DNA of 42,064 nt. It comes from Chloroflexota bacterium. GTDB lineage: Bacteria; Chloroflexota; Dehalococcoidia; DSTF01; RBG-16-68-14. The notes beneath the pieces are model-generated. The model made no database searches, had not been told where the DNA came from, and worked only from the letters and a program-made list of their open reading frames with translations. The position numbers were made by a program, and so were the translations under genes. Location of the stretch: contig JADFPV010000016.1 in the NCBI GenBank assembly GCA_022562155.1, positions 1 through 42,064 on the forward strand, read 5' to 3'. Shown piece by piece: positions 30,001 through 37,851 of the stretch; position 1 is the stretch's first letter, and every line of letters begins with the position of its first letter.

Positions 30001-30882
30001 CTAGGCCGCGGAGTCTTCCTCGAAATCGATAGCTAGTTCTGTGTCTTCTTCGCCCAGGTGTGCACGCAGGCTCGTGAGGAGCGCTTCCCGCACTCCGTTC
30101 GGGTCTGCTCGTTCGTTGATCCAGACCTTGAGGGTCGCCTGGCGGCCATCGTAGTCAAGCAGCGCGACGTCCATCACAGCCGAGTTCTCGTTGACGGCAC
30201 GGTCGACGTCCTTCAGGTCTAGGCTGCCGGACTTCTTGTTCACCTTCAGCCGTAGGCACCGTGTCGTATCCGTGGCAGGCTCAGCATGCTCTTCACCGGG
30301 AAGTTGGGCGCGAGGTTTCTCGACGACATCCTCCATGGCGTCGTCCTCCGGTCCCTGTACTGGCTCAGAGTCGGAGACCTGCTCCACGTTCGTGGCAGGC
30401 TCGACACGCTCTACACGGAGAAGTTGGGCGCGAAGATTCTCGACGACATACTCTTTGGTGTCGTGCTTCGGTTCCTGTACTGGCTCAGAGTCGGAGACCT
30501 GGTCCACGTTCGTGGCAGGCTCGGCACGCTCTTCACGGAGAAGTTGGTTGCGGACATTCTCGACGACATCCCGTATAGCGTCGCGCTCCGGTTTCTGTAT
30601 TGGCTCAGAGGCGGAGACCTGTTCTTCCGGAGCCGCGACCGCTCGCAGCGACGGTGCCGCGCTGTCCCTCTGGAACGTCAAGGCTAGCTGCTCGCGGGCG
30701 CGTACAATCGCGGCTTCCATTTCACCCGCGTGCTCCGCCAGCTCGAACACACGCGTCATGCTGTGGCGCACGATCGAAACGGAGCGGCCTGCTTCTAGGA
30801 GCGCGAGATCCAGCGCCGATAACGCGTCGTCCAGCTCGGTCTTGAGTTGGGACAAATCGCTGTTGCCGCTGTTGGCTGTCAT
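30001..30882 (-). CDS. Protein with three 40-residue repeats
   Basis: A 293-residue acidic protein of unknown family. The N-terminal 90 residues form a helical region (SQLKTELDDALSALDLALLEAGRSVS, then HSMTRVFELAEHAGEMEAAIVRAREQLAL). Residues about 86-205 hold three repeats of 40 residues, each with the core SEPVQ-xP...VVEN-xRAQLL...ERxEPATN. The C-terminal part (about 207-290) looks like a small alpha/beta domain (RCLRLKVNKKSGSLDLKDVDRAVNEN, ATLKVWINERADPNGVREALL). The ATG has a very good AAGGAGG upstream. Mixed charge and repeats suggest a protein-interaction or surface spacer role, not an enzyme. It converges with the GAF/GGDEF-like gene. Confidence 0.7.
   Translation of the reverse strand: MTANSGNSDLSQLKTELDDALSALDLALLEAGRSVSIVRHSMTRVFELAEHAGEMEAAIVRAREQLALTFQRDSAAPSLRAVAAPEEQVSASEPIQKPERDAIRDVVENVRNQLLREERAEPATNVDQVSDSEPVQEPKHDTKEYVVENLRAQLLRVERVEPATNVEQVSDSEPVQGPEDDAMEDVVEKPRAQLPGEEHAEPATDTTRCLRLKVNKKSGSLDLKDVDRAVNENSAVMDVALLDYDGRQATLKVWINERADPNGVREALLTSLRAHLGEEDTELAIDFEEDSAA
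30268..30627. repeat. Three 120-base tandem repeats inside the gene at 30001-30882
   Basis: Units at 30268-30387, 30388-30507 and 30508-30627. TGGCTCAGAGTCGGAGACCT recurs at 30361 and 30481 and with one change at 30601. The repeats are exact multiples of three bases, so they keep the frame. Differences between units show that they are not very recent. Confidence 0.85.
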
Positions 30883-31069
30883 GTCTATGCCTCCTTGTGG
30901 GAGCGATCCCAGACACGTCCCGCTGGGGGCTCGTTCTAGATTATCGATGATCAGGGGTGGGCTCGCCTATGGGAGAAGCCCTACATTTGTACACAACGAC
31001 CCTTAGCCTCGACGGGCCTAGAGGCGGCTTGCTACTATTTGGTGCGGTTCAGCAAAGAGGGAGGCGCGG

Positions 31070-31282
31070 GTGGAAGCCGAATTATACGCTTCAGATGCGT
31101 TCACGGCAAAGAAAGAAGAACTGCTGTCGCGCTTCGAGAGCGAATATCGGTTCGAAAAGGGCGATGAATTGTACGTCGAGCGGGGTGGTGGACGCCCGCT
31201 CAAAGTTCGCTTGATCGATGTGCGTGTGCTCGTTGGCGAAGGCGGCTCCGTGAAGAGCGAACTGCTCGCGATGAAGCTCTAA
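31070..31282 (+). CDS. Small unrecognised protein, 70 residues
   Basis: GTG start with GGGAGG shortly before it. The product begins MEAELYASDAFTAKKEELLSRF, a charged helix, then RFEKGDELYVERGGGRPLKVRLIDVRVLVGEGGSVKSELLAMKL, which looks like a small beta barrel or SH3-like fold. No family is recognised. The PPOX gene starts 11 bases after its stop, so they are likely in one operon with the nitroreductase gene. The 187 bases before it hold no other clear gene. Confidence 0.6.
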   Translation: MEAELYASDAFTAKKEELLSRFESEYRFEKGDELYVERGGGRPLKVRLIDVRVLVGEGGSVKSELLAMKL

Positions 31283-31293
31283 GGAGTGGCCAG

Positions 31294-31683
31294 ATGCCAC
31301 CTACGTCAGAACAGGAAGCATTGATCAAGGAACAATCGCTGGGCATTCTCGCGACCGTGAAGAAGGACGGGAGTCCGCAGCTTACGCCCATCTACTATGC
31401 GTACGAAGACGGCCAGATTCTGATCTCGATCACGAAGACGAGAGCCAAGTACCACAACATCAAGCGCAACCCGCAGGTAACAATGTGCATCGTGAAGGCC
31501 GAGGGCCGGCCGTACGTGACCGTGTCCGGCCGGGCGGAGATAGAAGAGCAGGACATCGTTGACGGCACGGCCAAAGTCTTCAAGCGGTTCTCCGACCGGC
31601 CGCTGCCGGACAACTTTGAGGACGGCCTGCGAGAGCAACAGCGTGTCCTTGTGAAGATCACCCCAGACCGGTTCATCCCCTAG
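31294..31683 (+). CDS. PPOX-class flavin/F420-dependent enzyme
   Basis: A 129-residue split-barrel enzyme of the pyridoxamine 5'-phosphate oxidase-like group. Marks: SLGILATVKKDGSPQLTPIYYAYEDGQILISITKTRAKYHNIKRNPQVTMCIV and PYVTVSGRAEIEEQD. This pattern fits the PPOX class of F420-dependent (Rv1155-like) proteins; FMN or heme-binding relatives are alternatives. F420 use would suit Chloroflexota or Actinobacteria. The substrate is unknown. Its stop is 23 bases before the nitroreductase gene. Confidence 0.85.
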   Translation: MPPTSEQEALIKEQSLGILATVKKDGSPQLTPIYYAYEDGQILISITKTRAKYHNIKRNPQVTMCIVKAEGRPYVTVSGRAEIEEQDIVDGTAKVFKRFSDRPLPDNFEDGLREQQRVLVKITPDRFIP

Positions 31684-31706
31684 GCGTCGAAAAGCGAGGA
31701 GGCATC

Positions 31707-32339
31707 ATGGCAGCAGACATCGGCCTGTTCGAAGCGATCTACTCACAGCGAGCGATTCGTAAGCTGAAGCCGGACCCGGTATCCGACGACCTCGTCCACA
31801 AACTGATCGAGGCTGCCACGAAAGCCCCCAGCGGCGGTAACTCCCAGTCGTGGGCGTTTGTCGTCATTCGCGATGGTTCGACCAAGGAGAAGATTGCGGA
31901 GTGGTACCTAGACGCGTGGAACAAGACGTACGTTGCGGGCACAGACGGCGGTAAGAACCTGCCGGACCAGATAAAGCGTGTCTATGGCGCCGCCGACCAC
32001 CTAGCACGCAACATGAAAGACGTGCCGGTGATGATCCTCGTTTGCGGCCGTAACGCGCCGCCAGCCGGCAGCGAACACGGCGGTGGCTTCTATGGCTCGC
32101 TCTTTCCGGCGGTACAGAACCTATTGCTCGCCGCTCGTGGGCTTGGGCTTGGCGCTTCCCTTACGACCCTCCACAAACTGCACGATCAGGAGCTTAAGGA
32201 CCTGCTGGACATCCCGGGCAACGTGGAGACCGTCGCGCTGATTCCTATCGGCCATCCGATAGGTAAGTACGGCCCCACCACACGGCGGCCGGTGGAAGAG
32301 GTTACGCACCAAGAACGCTGGGACAGCGCCAAAGACTAA
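31707..32339 (+). CDS. Nitroreductase family protein
   Basis: A 210-residue FMN-dependent reductase. FEAIYSQRAIRKLKPDPVSDDLVHKLIEAATKAPSGGNSQSW is the standard FMN-binding start, and SLFPAVQNLLLAARGLGLGASLTTLHKL the second FMN-binding helix; the late ALIPIGHPIGKYGPTTRRP is the usual C-terminal end. Such enzymes reduce nitro groups, quinones or enones; some act in dehalogenation. RBS-like GAGGAGGCATC precedes the ATG. The gene ends by overlapping four bases with the converging zinc-finger gene. Confidence 0.9.
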   Translation: MAADIGLFEAIYSQRAIRKLKPDPVSDDLVHKLIEAATKAPSGGNSQSWAFVVIRDGSTKEKIAEWYLDAWNKTYVAGTDGGKNLPDQIKRVYGAADHLARNMKDVPVMILVCGRNAPPAGSEHGGGFYGSLFPAVQNLLLAARGLGLGASLTTLHKLHDQELKDLLDIPGNVETVALIPIGHPIGKYGPTTRRPVEEVTHQERWDSAKD

Positions 32340-32749
32340 CGCCGGGACCAGAGCTTCCGCCGCTTGTGGCAATGGTCGCAGACGGAGCCACGGGCGACGG
32401 ACCCGTCATGCGTCAAAACGTCTCGCTCCTTGAGATGGCTGGGGCAGAATAGGCCTCGGCACTTCGAACACTGATGCTGCGGCTCGGCAGCGCAGGATTC
32501 CTCCCCGCACCGCCGCCCCCCGTTGCGGCTGGCCACCGCCTCCTTGAACGCGAAGTATCGGACCAGGTCGTCCTTCTTCTTCCTGCAAGTCGCTTCGCTG
32601 CAGATCTCCTGGCCATCCTCCACCAGCTCGCCGTGTTCCCCGCAGAAGTCGCGCCCACAGTATTGGCAGACCGCGATTCGCGGCCTACCGCATTTCCTGA
32701 AGCGACGTGAGATCTCACAACGAGTGACCATGCTGAACCCGGCTGACAT
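32336..32749 (-). CDS. Small cysteine-rich (zinc-binding) protein
   Basis: Likely about 137 residues from ATG 32749 (131 from ATG 32731); an upstream in-frame extension to 32932 is probably not used. It has several cysteine pairs: VCQYCGRDFCGEHGE, ICSEATC, RCGEESCAAEPQHQCSKCRGLFCPSHL and VCDHCHKRR. These would bind two or three zinc ions and resemble treble-clef/B-box-like zinc fingers. A role in RNA or protein binding is an inference. It is convergent with the nitroreductase gene and lies upstream, in the opposite orientation, of the sigma factor gene. Confidence 0.65.
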   Translation of the reverse strand: MSAGFSMVTRCEISRRFRKCGRPRIAVCQYCGRDFCGEHGELVEDGQEICSEATCRKKKDDLVRYFAFKEAVASRNGGRRCGEESCAAEPQHQCSKCRGLFCPSHLKERDVLTHDGSVARGSVCDHCHKRRKLWSRR

Positions 32750-32988
32750 TCTCCAACATCCTGTTCGCAGAACGCAACCTGGGGTATTCCCGTAGTCGTT
32801 TTCAGACGGTCGCATGCTCCAGGTGACGTAGGCGAGCCGCCCGTGCTGCTTGAGTGCGGATCGGCCTGAACCCATGGGGTTTCTCGGATAGGATGGCCCC
32901 GGTGCGGTCGCGATACTGGATTCGTCAGGCAAAAACCGCTCGCTTTCGGCTCTCGTTGGAGGCGACTACGTGTTAGAAGAGGTGACGC

Positions 32989-33816
32989 TTGCCGCAATCC
33001 AGCGCCAAGAAAATCCCAAGGGCGATCAAGAAAGCGACGGGACTCGCCAAGAAGCCGAAAACCGGAACCCCGAACGGCAAGCGAAACGATATCAGCGACG
33101 ATCTCACAGAAATCGTTCAGGACTACATGCCACTTGTGCGGCATGCGGTGAACCGCATTACAGTCGGCTCCTCGGGTGCCGGAATCCTTCAATACGAGGA
33201 CATGCTCAGCTACGGAATGCAGGGCCTGATCGAAGCCTACCACGCGTTCGACCCGACCCGTGGCGCCAAGTTCTCCACCTACGCGCTGCCACGCATTCGC
33301 GGTGCGATTCTCGATGCTCTGCGTGCCGCGCACCCGTTGCCCCGATCGCTTCAGAAGTTCTCAAGTGACCTGGATCAGGCGAGCGCAAAACTCTACGTCA
33401 AGCTGGGCCGTACACCAACCAGGGCCGAGCTGGCCAAGGAGATGGACCTTTCACAGAAGGACTTCCTCTCCACGCTGCGTACCAGTAGTATCCGTGTCGT
33501 GTCTCTGGAAGGTCTGGCCGAGACAGCCGTCAATGGCAATACAGAGAAGCTCATGGAGATGGCGGACGACGACCGGGGAGTCGACCCCGACTCTATGGCG
33601 CAGGACACGATGGTGCGGCAGCTGCTTCACAGTGCTGTCGATACGCTGCCCGATCGCGAAAAGACAATAGTGCAGCTCTATTACATGCGCGCTCACTCGC
33701 TCAAGAGCATTGGTCAGTCGCTGGGCATCTCGGAGTCACGAGCTTCCCAGCTTAGGCATCGGGCTATCCGCCGCCTACGCGGCGCACTGACCGACGAGCT
33801 GCGCGAAGCCGCTTAG
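32989..33816 (+). CDS. RNA polymerase sigma factor of the FliA/SigB type
   Basis: A 275-residue sigma-70 family factor. Region 2 is clear (about 65-108: YEDMLSYGMQGLIEAYHAFDPTRGAKFSTYALPRIRGAILDALR), with region 3 around LGRTPTRAELAKEMDLSQKDFL, and region 4 with helix-turn-helix at LPDREKTIVQLYYMRAHSLKSIGQSLGISESRASQLRHRAIRRLR. The WhiG/FliA/SigB group uses this layout. A basic extension of about 35 residues (Lys-rich, MPQSSAKKIPRAIKKATG) precedes region 2. The start is TTG, with GAGGTG nearby. There are no flagellar genes in the window, so a stress or development role is as likely. GGG-N4-CCC dyads follow it. Confidence 0.88.
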   Translation: MPQSSAKKIPRAIKKATGLAKKPKTGTPNGKRNDISDDLTEIVQDYMPLVRHAVNRITVGSSGAGILQYEDMLSYGMQGLIEAYHAFDPTRGAKFSTYALPRIRGAILDALRAAHPLPRSLQKFSSDLDQASAKLYVKLGRTPTRAELAKEMDLSQKDFLSTLRTSSIRVVSLEGLAETAVNGNTEKLMEMADDDRGVDPDSMAQDTMVRQLLHSAVDTLPDREKTIVQLYYMRAHSLKSIGQSLGISESRASQLRHRAIRRLRGALTDELREAA

Positions 33817-33837
33817 GTCTGTCGCTCTTAGGCTCCC

Positions 33838-33881
33838 CCGAAATATCGGGATACTCCGCAGGCCCATATCGGGCATTCCCC
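33838..33881. promoter_or_regulatory. Two GGG-N4-CCC-like dyads between the sigma factor and the next gene
   Basis: CCGAAATATCGGGATACTCCG (33838-33858) and CCCATATCGGGCATTCCCC (33863-33881) share TATCGGG followed 4 bases later by TCC. They resemble the sites before cohesin gene 3 and near 39.9 and 40.4 kb. Confidence 0.35.
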
Positions 33882-33918
33882 AGAGGTCAAGATCGGCTAG
33901 TCAAGATAGGCTGATCGC

Positions 33919-34917
33919 ATGAGCGAGAAGACGCAGCTCCGCGTCGCGTTGTTCGGTTCAGGCCAGCGAGCTGATGAATGGGCAGAGGCCTTCTCACGAG
34001 CGGCCCGCGTTCAAGCGGGTACCGTCGGCTCAGCGGACGCGCTCGTTGTCGCACCGGGCACACACGACCCATTTGGGCAGACAAGGGAGGCTCTTCGCGC
34101 GGGCGTCTCCGTCCTCTTTGCAGCTTCGTTCCAGCTCACCCCTTGGCAGGCCAGCTCACTGGAGGAGCTGAGCCGCCGTGAGAGGCGCCTCCTGCGCTTC
34201 GTAGAGCCGTTCCGCTACCAGCGGGGCTATTCGTTCCTCCGAAGGCTTCTGGAGGGTCGAGAGCCGTTCTGGCGGCCGCTCTATTTGCGCTCGCTGTGTC
34301 TAAAGGGACCCCAATCTGGACTCAGGTTGGATGATCTGGCCACCGAAGAGTTAGCGCTGTACGATAGTCTCCTTGGGGCCAGGCCACGTTGCGTTTCCGC
34401 GGTATCGGTCCGGCAGGACGAATCCACCCAGGCCTGCGCTGCCTCGATCATGGTCGAGTACGTCGATGGACCATCCTTGCACTGCATGGTGAGCCTGGCA
34501 GAGGGCAGCGCCGCCCACGAGCTCGCCGCCGTCGCTCCTGAACGCACTGTCCTGATGGACCAGCTGGACCTGACAGCCCCGTTGAGGATCTTTGGAACGG
34601 ACGCTGACGGCCGTGAACTGTCGTTAGCTCGGGACGACGGCGAACCCCGTTGCGACGACATCGTGGCTCAAGAGACAGCTGGCTTCCTCGCGGCCGTTCG
34701 CAGTCACAACCTCTCCTACAGCAATGGCGGACGTTGGACAAGAGTTGCGGCCGTCTGGTGGGCGGCGCGGCAGTCGATGAGCTTTGGTGGCTCAGTCGAG
34801 GTCCCTGCACTTGTACGTACGAATACGAAAAGGCCGCCTCTCACTGTGATCGAGGGCGGCGGTGGCCCTTCTCGCAGGGCCGGCCCGCGGCCGGCCCTCA
34901 AGCTGATAGCAGGTTAA
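33919..34917 (+). CDS. Gfo/Idh/MocA-like protein, probably not catalytic
   Basis: A 332-residue protein with a Rossmann-type start RVALFGSGQRADEWAEAFSR (about 8-27), then ADALVVAPGTHDPFGQTREALRAGVSVLF, which follows the fold of Gfo/Idh/MocA oxidoreductases. The usual catalytic EKP motif after the GKHVLCEKP position is replaced (VLFAASFQLTPWQ). The C-terminal domain resembles the substrate-binding half (GREPFWRPLYLRSLCLKG, later GRELSLARDDGE). It is likely a regulator or scaffold, or has lost function. Its last bases overlap those of csrA by 4 bases in opposite orientation. The gene lies 102 bases after the sigma factor gene. Confidence 0.65.
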   Translation: MSEKTQLRVALFGSGQRADEWAEAFSRAARVQAGTVGSADALVVAPGTHDPFGQTREALRAGVSVLFAASFQLTPWQASSLEELSRRERRLLRFVEPFRYQRGYSFLRRLLEGREPFWRPLYLRSLCLKGPQSGLRLDDLATEELALYDSLLGARPRCVSAVSVRQDESTQACAASIMVEYVDGPSLHCMVSLAEGSAAHELAAVAPERTVLMDQLDLTAPLRIFGTDADGRELSLARDDGEPRCDDIVAQETAGFLAAVRSHNLSYSNGGRWTRVAAVWWAARQSMSFGGSVEVPALVRTNTKRPPLTVIEGGGGPSRRAGPRPALKLIAG

Positions 34918-35156
34918 CTTTCGGTCGTGGTGTCGATTACGGCGGCGGCGTGCTGCGAATCACTGGGCTCTTGGCCTGTGCTGTTCGTGCCGGCTTTCGC
35001 TTTGTCTCGTTCCAGTAGCTCCTCGCGAAGTACGGGGATCTCCCTGGGGGCGTCGATGCCGATCTTGACACGATCGCGCTCTACGCCAAGCACGCGTATA
35101 TAGATATTCCCCGCTATCACGATTCCTTGATCGATTTTTCGTGTAAGCACAAGCAT
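34914..35156 (-). CDS. csrA: CsrA translational regulator
   Basis: An 80-residue RNA-binding protein. MLVLTRKIDQGIVIAGNIYIRVLGVERDRVKIGIDAPREIPVLREEL is the full CsrA core with the RNA-contact residues (Leu-Thr-Arg-Lys at the start, Arg44 region near IPVLREEL). After residue 50 a polar tail of about 30 residues follows (AKAGTNSTGQEPSDSQ...), longer than in most CsrA proteins. AAGGAGAG precedes the ATG. CsrA represses or activates translation by binding GGA loops. It overlaps the end of the Gfo/Idh-like gene, and no flagellar or secretion genes are near. With the nearby sigma factor it suggests post-transcriptional control of lifestyle genes. Confidence 0.93.
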   Translation of the reverse strand: MLVLTRKIDQGIVIAGNIYIRVLGVERDRVKIGIDAPREIPVLREELLERDKAKAGTNSTGQEPSDSQHAAAVIDTTTES

Positions 35157-35462
35157 TTGCCTCTCCTTGCGTTCGGTCCAGGGGATCGCTGTAACGGTCC
35201 CGCTCGCTGCACCGGAAATCGCCAGCGCAACAGCCTCACTGTTGCGCTTTGCCTACTGTATGTATCGGCAGCGCGTTAGGCGGACGCCAACGGCTAGGTT
35301 CGACGCCGAATCTGGAAGATTCGGCCTGGTGCCAGGTAGCTCTTTCCGAATTCCGCCGTCTTATTATCCTGCCGGCGAATCAGAGAGACGAATCGAACTA
35401 GGGCTCCTAGAGATATTTGGGTATAGTGTGGCCTCTAGCATCTCTTGTTAGGAGTCTGTGCG
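35157..35462. other. Gap with no clear gene
   Basis: The 306 bases between csrA and the monooxygenase gene show no convincing coding region (an open stretch of 94 codons has no typical start or composition). TATAGT at 35422-35427 could be a -10 box for the monooxygenase gene, but no good -35 box is at the right distance. Confidence 0.4.
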
Positions 35463-37382
35463 TTGCCTATAACGCGAGCGACTGAGCCGATCACAGCGGA
35501 CGACGAAACGATGCGCAGGGCGCTGGAAAACGCGATCCTTCCAGCACTGCTGCCCGCGCTTGCGCAGGCGACAGGCGATTTCTCGCTGCTGCGGGAGGAA
35601 TTGCGGCCGCCGGCCACGGTACCAGGTGACCCACAGGGTGGTATGACGCCCGAGCAGCAGGCGGCCGCCCGAGACCTCGCGTTCGATGCGCTAAAGGCAC
35701 TTCGCGATGGCGGCGCAAGTGAAGAGCAACGGTCGATCGAAGACGACGTGCGCCGCGTCTTCGATTGGATGACGGCCTCGCCCGCCTCCGACGACTACAT
35801 CCCGCTACTACTGGAAGAGTTGGCTCCGGCAGGGCAGGACCCGCGCGCGCCGACGTGGCACGCGGACGACGGGGTCGATTTTCGCGTGGCCGTCATCGGT
35901 GCGGGCATGTCAGGGATCCTTGCTGGTGTTCGTCTGAAGCAGGCGGGCGTCCCGTTCGTCATCATCGAGAAGAACGAGGACGTCGGTGGCACGTGGCTGG
36001 AGAACTCATACCCGGGCGCGCGCGTGGACGTCCAGAGCGCGTTTTATAGCTACTCGTTCGCACAGAAGATCGACTGGCCCAACCCGTTCTCCACGCAGCC
36101 CGTGCTGCTGGACTATTTCCGTGATTGCGCTGACGAGCAAGGCATCCGCGAACACATCCGCTTCAACACCGAAGTGCGGTCCGCGACGTTCGACGAGGAA
36201 GCGTGTACCTGGTCGCTTCGCTTGCAGCCTACGGGCGGAGCCGAAGAATCGATCGAGGTGCAGGTAGTGATCAGCGCGGTTGGCCAGCTCAACCGGCCCA
36301 AACTGCCGGACATCGCTGGCCTGGATAGCTTCAAAGGCCCGTCGTTTCACTCCGCGCAGTGGGACCACAGCGTCGATCTGGCCGGGAAGCGTGTGGCTGT
36401 CATCGGAACCGGCGCGAGCGCTGCCCAGTTCGTCCCGGAGATCGCCAAGGAGGTCGCGGAGCTGAGTCTCTTCCAGCGCACGCCTGCCTGGTTCCTCCCT
36501 ATAGCGAACTACCATGATGAAACGCCTGCTGGGCTGTTGTGGCTGTTTCGCCACATCCCAAACTACATGCACTGGTATCGGTTCTGGCTCTTCTGGACCT
36601 CGTCGGATGGCCTCCTGCCTGCGGCGATCGTTGATGAGGACTGGCAACCTCAGGATCGGTCGGTAAGCGAGGCGAACGATCAGTTACGGAAGCTGCTGAC
36701 CATGAGCCTGCAGGCCCAGTACGCGGACCGGCCGGACCTGTTGGAGAAGACGCTGCCAACGTACCCGCCAACCGCGAAACGGTTCCTGTTAGACAACGGG
36801 AGCTGGCCCGCTGCGCTCAAACGCGAGAACGTCCATTTGATCACCGAAGAGATCAAAGAGATCACGCCGGACGGCGTGGTGACCGTTGAAGGTGACCTGC
36901 ACGCCGCGGACGTCATCATCTGTGGCACCGGCTTCCACGCGTCACACTTCCTCATGCCGATGAAGGTTACGGGGCGTCGCGGCATCGAACTGACAGCGCA
37001 GTGGGACGGAGACGCGCGGGCCTACTTGGGCATGACCGTGCCCAACTTCCCGAACTTCTTCCTGCTCTACGGGCCCAACACGAACATCGTTGTCAACGGC
37101 AGCATCATCTACTTCTCCGAGTGCGAAGTGCAGTACGTGTTAGGCTGCCTGCGCATGCTGCTGGAAGATGGCCACAGGGCGATGGATTGCAAGCAACAGG
37201 TGCATGATGCCTATAACGAGCGCATCGACGCGGCGAACCTACAACGATCCTGGGGCGTATCCGACGTTAACAGCTGGTACAAAAACGAGCACGGGAGGGT
37301 CGCGCAGAACTGGCCGTTCAACCTCGTCGAATACTGGCAGCAGACGCGCGAACCGGATCCCGCCGACTACGTATTCCTCTAG
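35463..37382 (+). CDS. Flavin-dependent monooxygenase, probable Baeyer-Villiger type
   Basis: A 639-residue enzyme. The TTG at 35463 is 8 bases after AGGAG. An N-terminal extension of about 140 helical residues precedes the FAD-binding motif VAVIGAGMSGILAGVRLKQAGVPFVIIEKN (from about residue 142); GGTWLENSYPGARVDVQSAFYSYSF follows. The second nucleotide fold reads VAVIGTGASAAQFVPEI. Between them is FKGPSFHSAQWDH, which fits the Baeyer-Villiger fingerprint FxGxxxHxxxW. Later FFLLYGPNTNIVVNGSIIYFSE is typical too. Known relatives oxidise ketones to esters or lactones with NADPH and O2; the ketone here is unknown. The hydrolases and nitroreductase nearby suggest a degradative role. Confidence 0.88.
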   Translation: MPITRATEPITADDETMRRALENAILPALLPALAQATGDFSLLREELRPPATVPGDPQGGMTPEQQAAARDLAFDALKALRDGGASEEQRSIEDDVRRVFDWMTASPASDDYIPLLLEELAPAGQDPRAPTWHADDGVDFRVAVIGAGMSGILAGVRLKQAGVPFVIIEKNEDVGGTWLENSYPGARVDVQSAFYSYSFAQKIDWPNPFSTQPVLLDYFRDCADEQGIREHIRFNTEVRSATFDEEACTWSLRLQPTGGAEESIEVQVVISAVGQLNRPKLPDIAGLDSFKGPSFHSAQWDHSVDLAGKRVAVIGTGASAAQFVPEIAKEVAELSLFQRTPAWFLPIANYHDETPAGLLWLFRHIPNYMHWYRFWLFWTSSDGLLPAAIVDEDWQPQDRSVSEANDQLRKLLTMSLQAQYADRPDLLEKTLPTYPPTAKRFLLDNGSWPAALKRENVHLITEEIKEITPDGVVTVEGDLHAADVIICGTGFHASHFLMPMKVTGRRGIELTAQWDGDARAYLGMTVPNFPNFFLLYGPNTNIVVNGSIIYFSECEVQYVLGCLRMLLEDGHRAMDCKQQVHDAYNERIDAANLQRSWGVSDVNSWYKNEHGRVAQNWPFNLVEYWQQTREPDPADYVFL

Positions 37383-37463
37383 CTCCGCGACCCACACTCG
37401 TGCCGGCATGGAGGCCTAGCGGCTGATGGCCGCGGTACCTATGGTGCTATGGTGTTTGGTCGC

Positions 37464-37850
37464 TCAGCCGGTCGCCATCGCGCTCGGGCGGGACTGGTTA
37501 AGCACCGTTTCAATGCGTTCGATCAGCAGTGCAGGGCTGAAGGGCTTGGCGATGTAGCCTTGGACGCTTCCCGATGTGTTCCGCGCAGCTTCGGGGACCA
37601 GACCGGTCAGATACAAAACTGGAATCGAAGCTGTCTTAGCGTTGCCCTGCAGGCGACGGCTCACCTCTAAACCGCTCATCTGGGGAAGGGCAATGTCCAA
37701 CAGGATGAGGTCGGGCTGCTCCAGTTGCGCCAGCTTCAGCCCGAGGATGCCGTTCGAAGCTTCCAGGACTCCATACCCTGAATTCTCTAGAGCCCTGCGC
37801 ACCAGCGTGCAAATGATGGACTCGTCGTCGACAACGAGGATAGTGGCCAT
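37464..37850 (-). CDS. CheY-like response regulator receiver protein
   Basis: A 128-residue single receiver domain. The acid pocket is VDDE (Asp8, Asp9), the phosphorylation site is Asp52 in LILLDIALPQMSG, the conserved Thr is in VLYLTGLV, and the Lys in GYIAKPFSP. No output domain is attached, so it acts by protein contacts. It lies 1 base after the degenerate ATPase gene, which points to a shared transcript and a working pair. The last 15 residues form a basic tail. Confidence 0.9.
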   Translation of the reverse strand: MATILVVDDESIICTLVRRALENSGYGVLEASNGILGLKLAQLEQPDLILLDIALPQMSGLEVSRRLQGNAKTASIPVLYLTGLVPEAARNTSGSVQGYIAKPFSPALLIERIETVLNQSRPSAMATG

Positions 37851-37851
37851 C

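Noticed and set aside
30191-31006. A 271-codon plus-strand frame over the repeat protein gene
   Set aside because: Ser/Arg-rich mirror of the minus-strand repeats. The minus-strand gene has an AAGGAGG start signal and a sensible domain layout.
32413-33333. A 306-codon minus-strand frame opposite the sigma factor
   Set aside because: It covers most of the conserved sigma region 2 in reverse and has no family pattern.
35167-35451. A 94-codon frame between csrA and the monooxygenase
   Set aside because: No ribosome-binding site, unusual composition and no recognisable domain.
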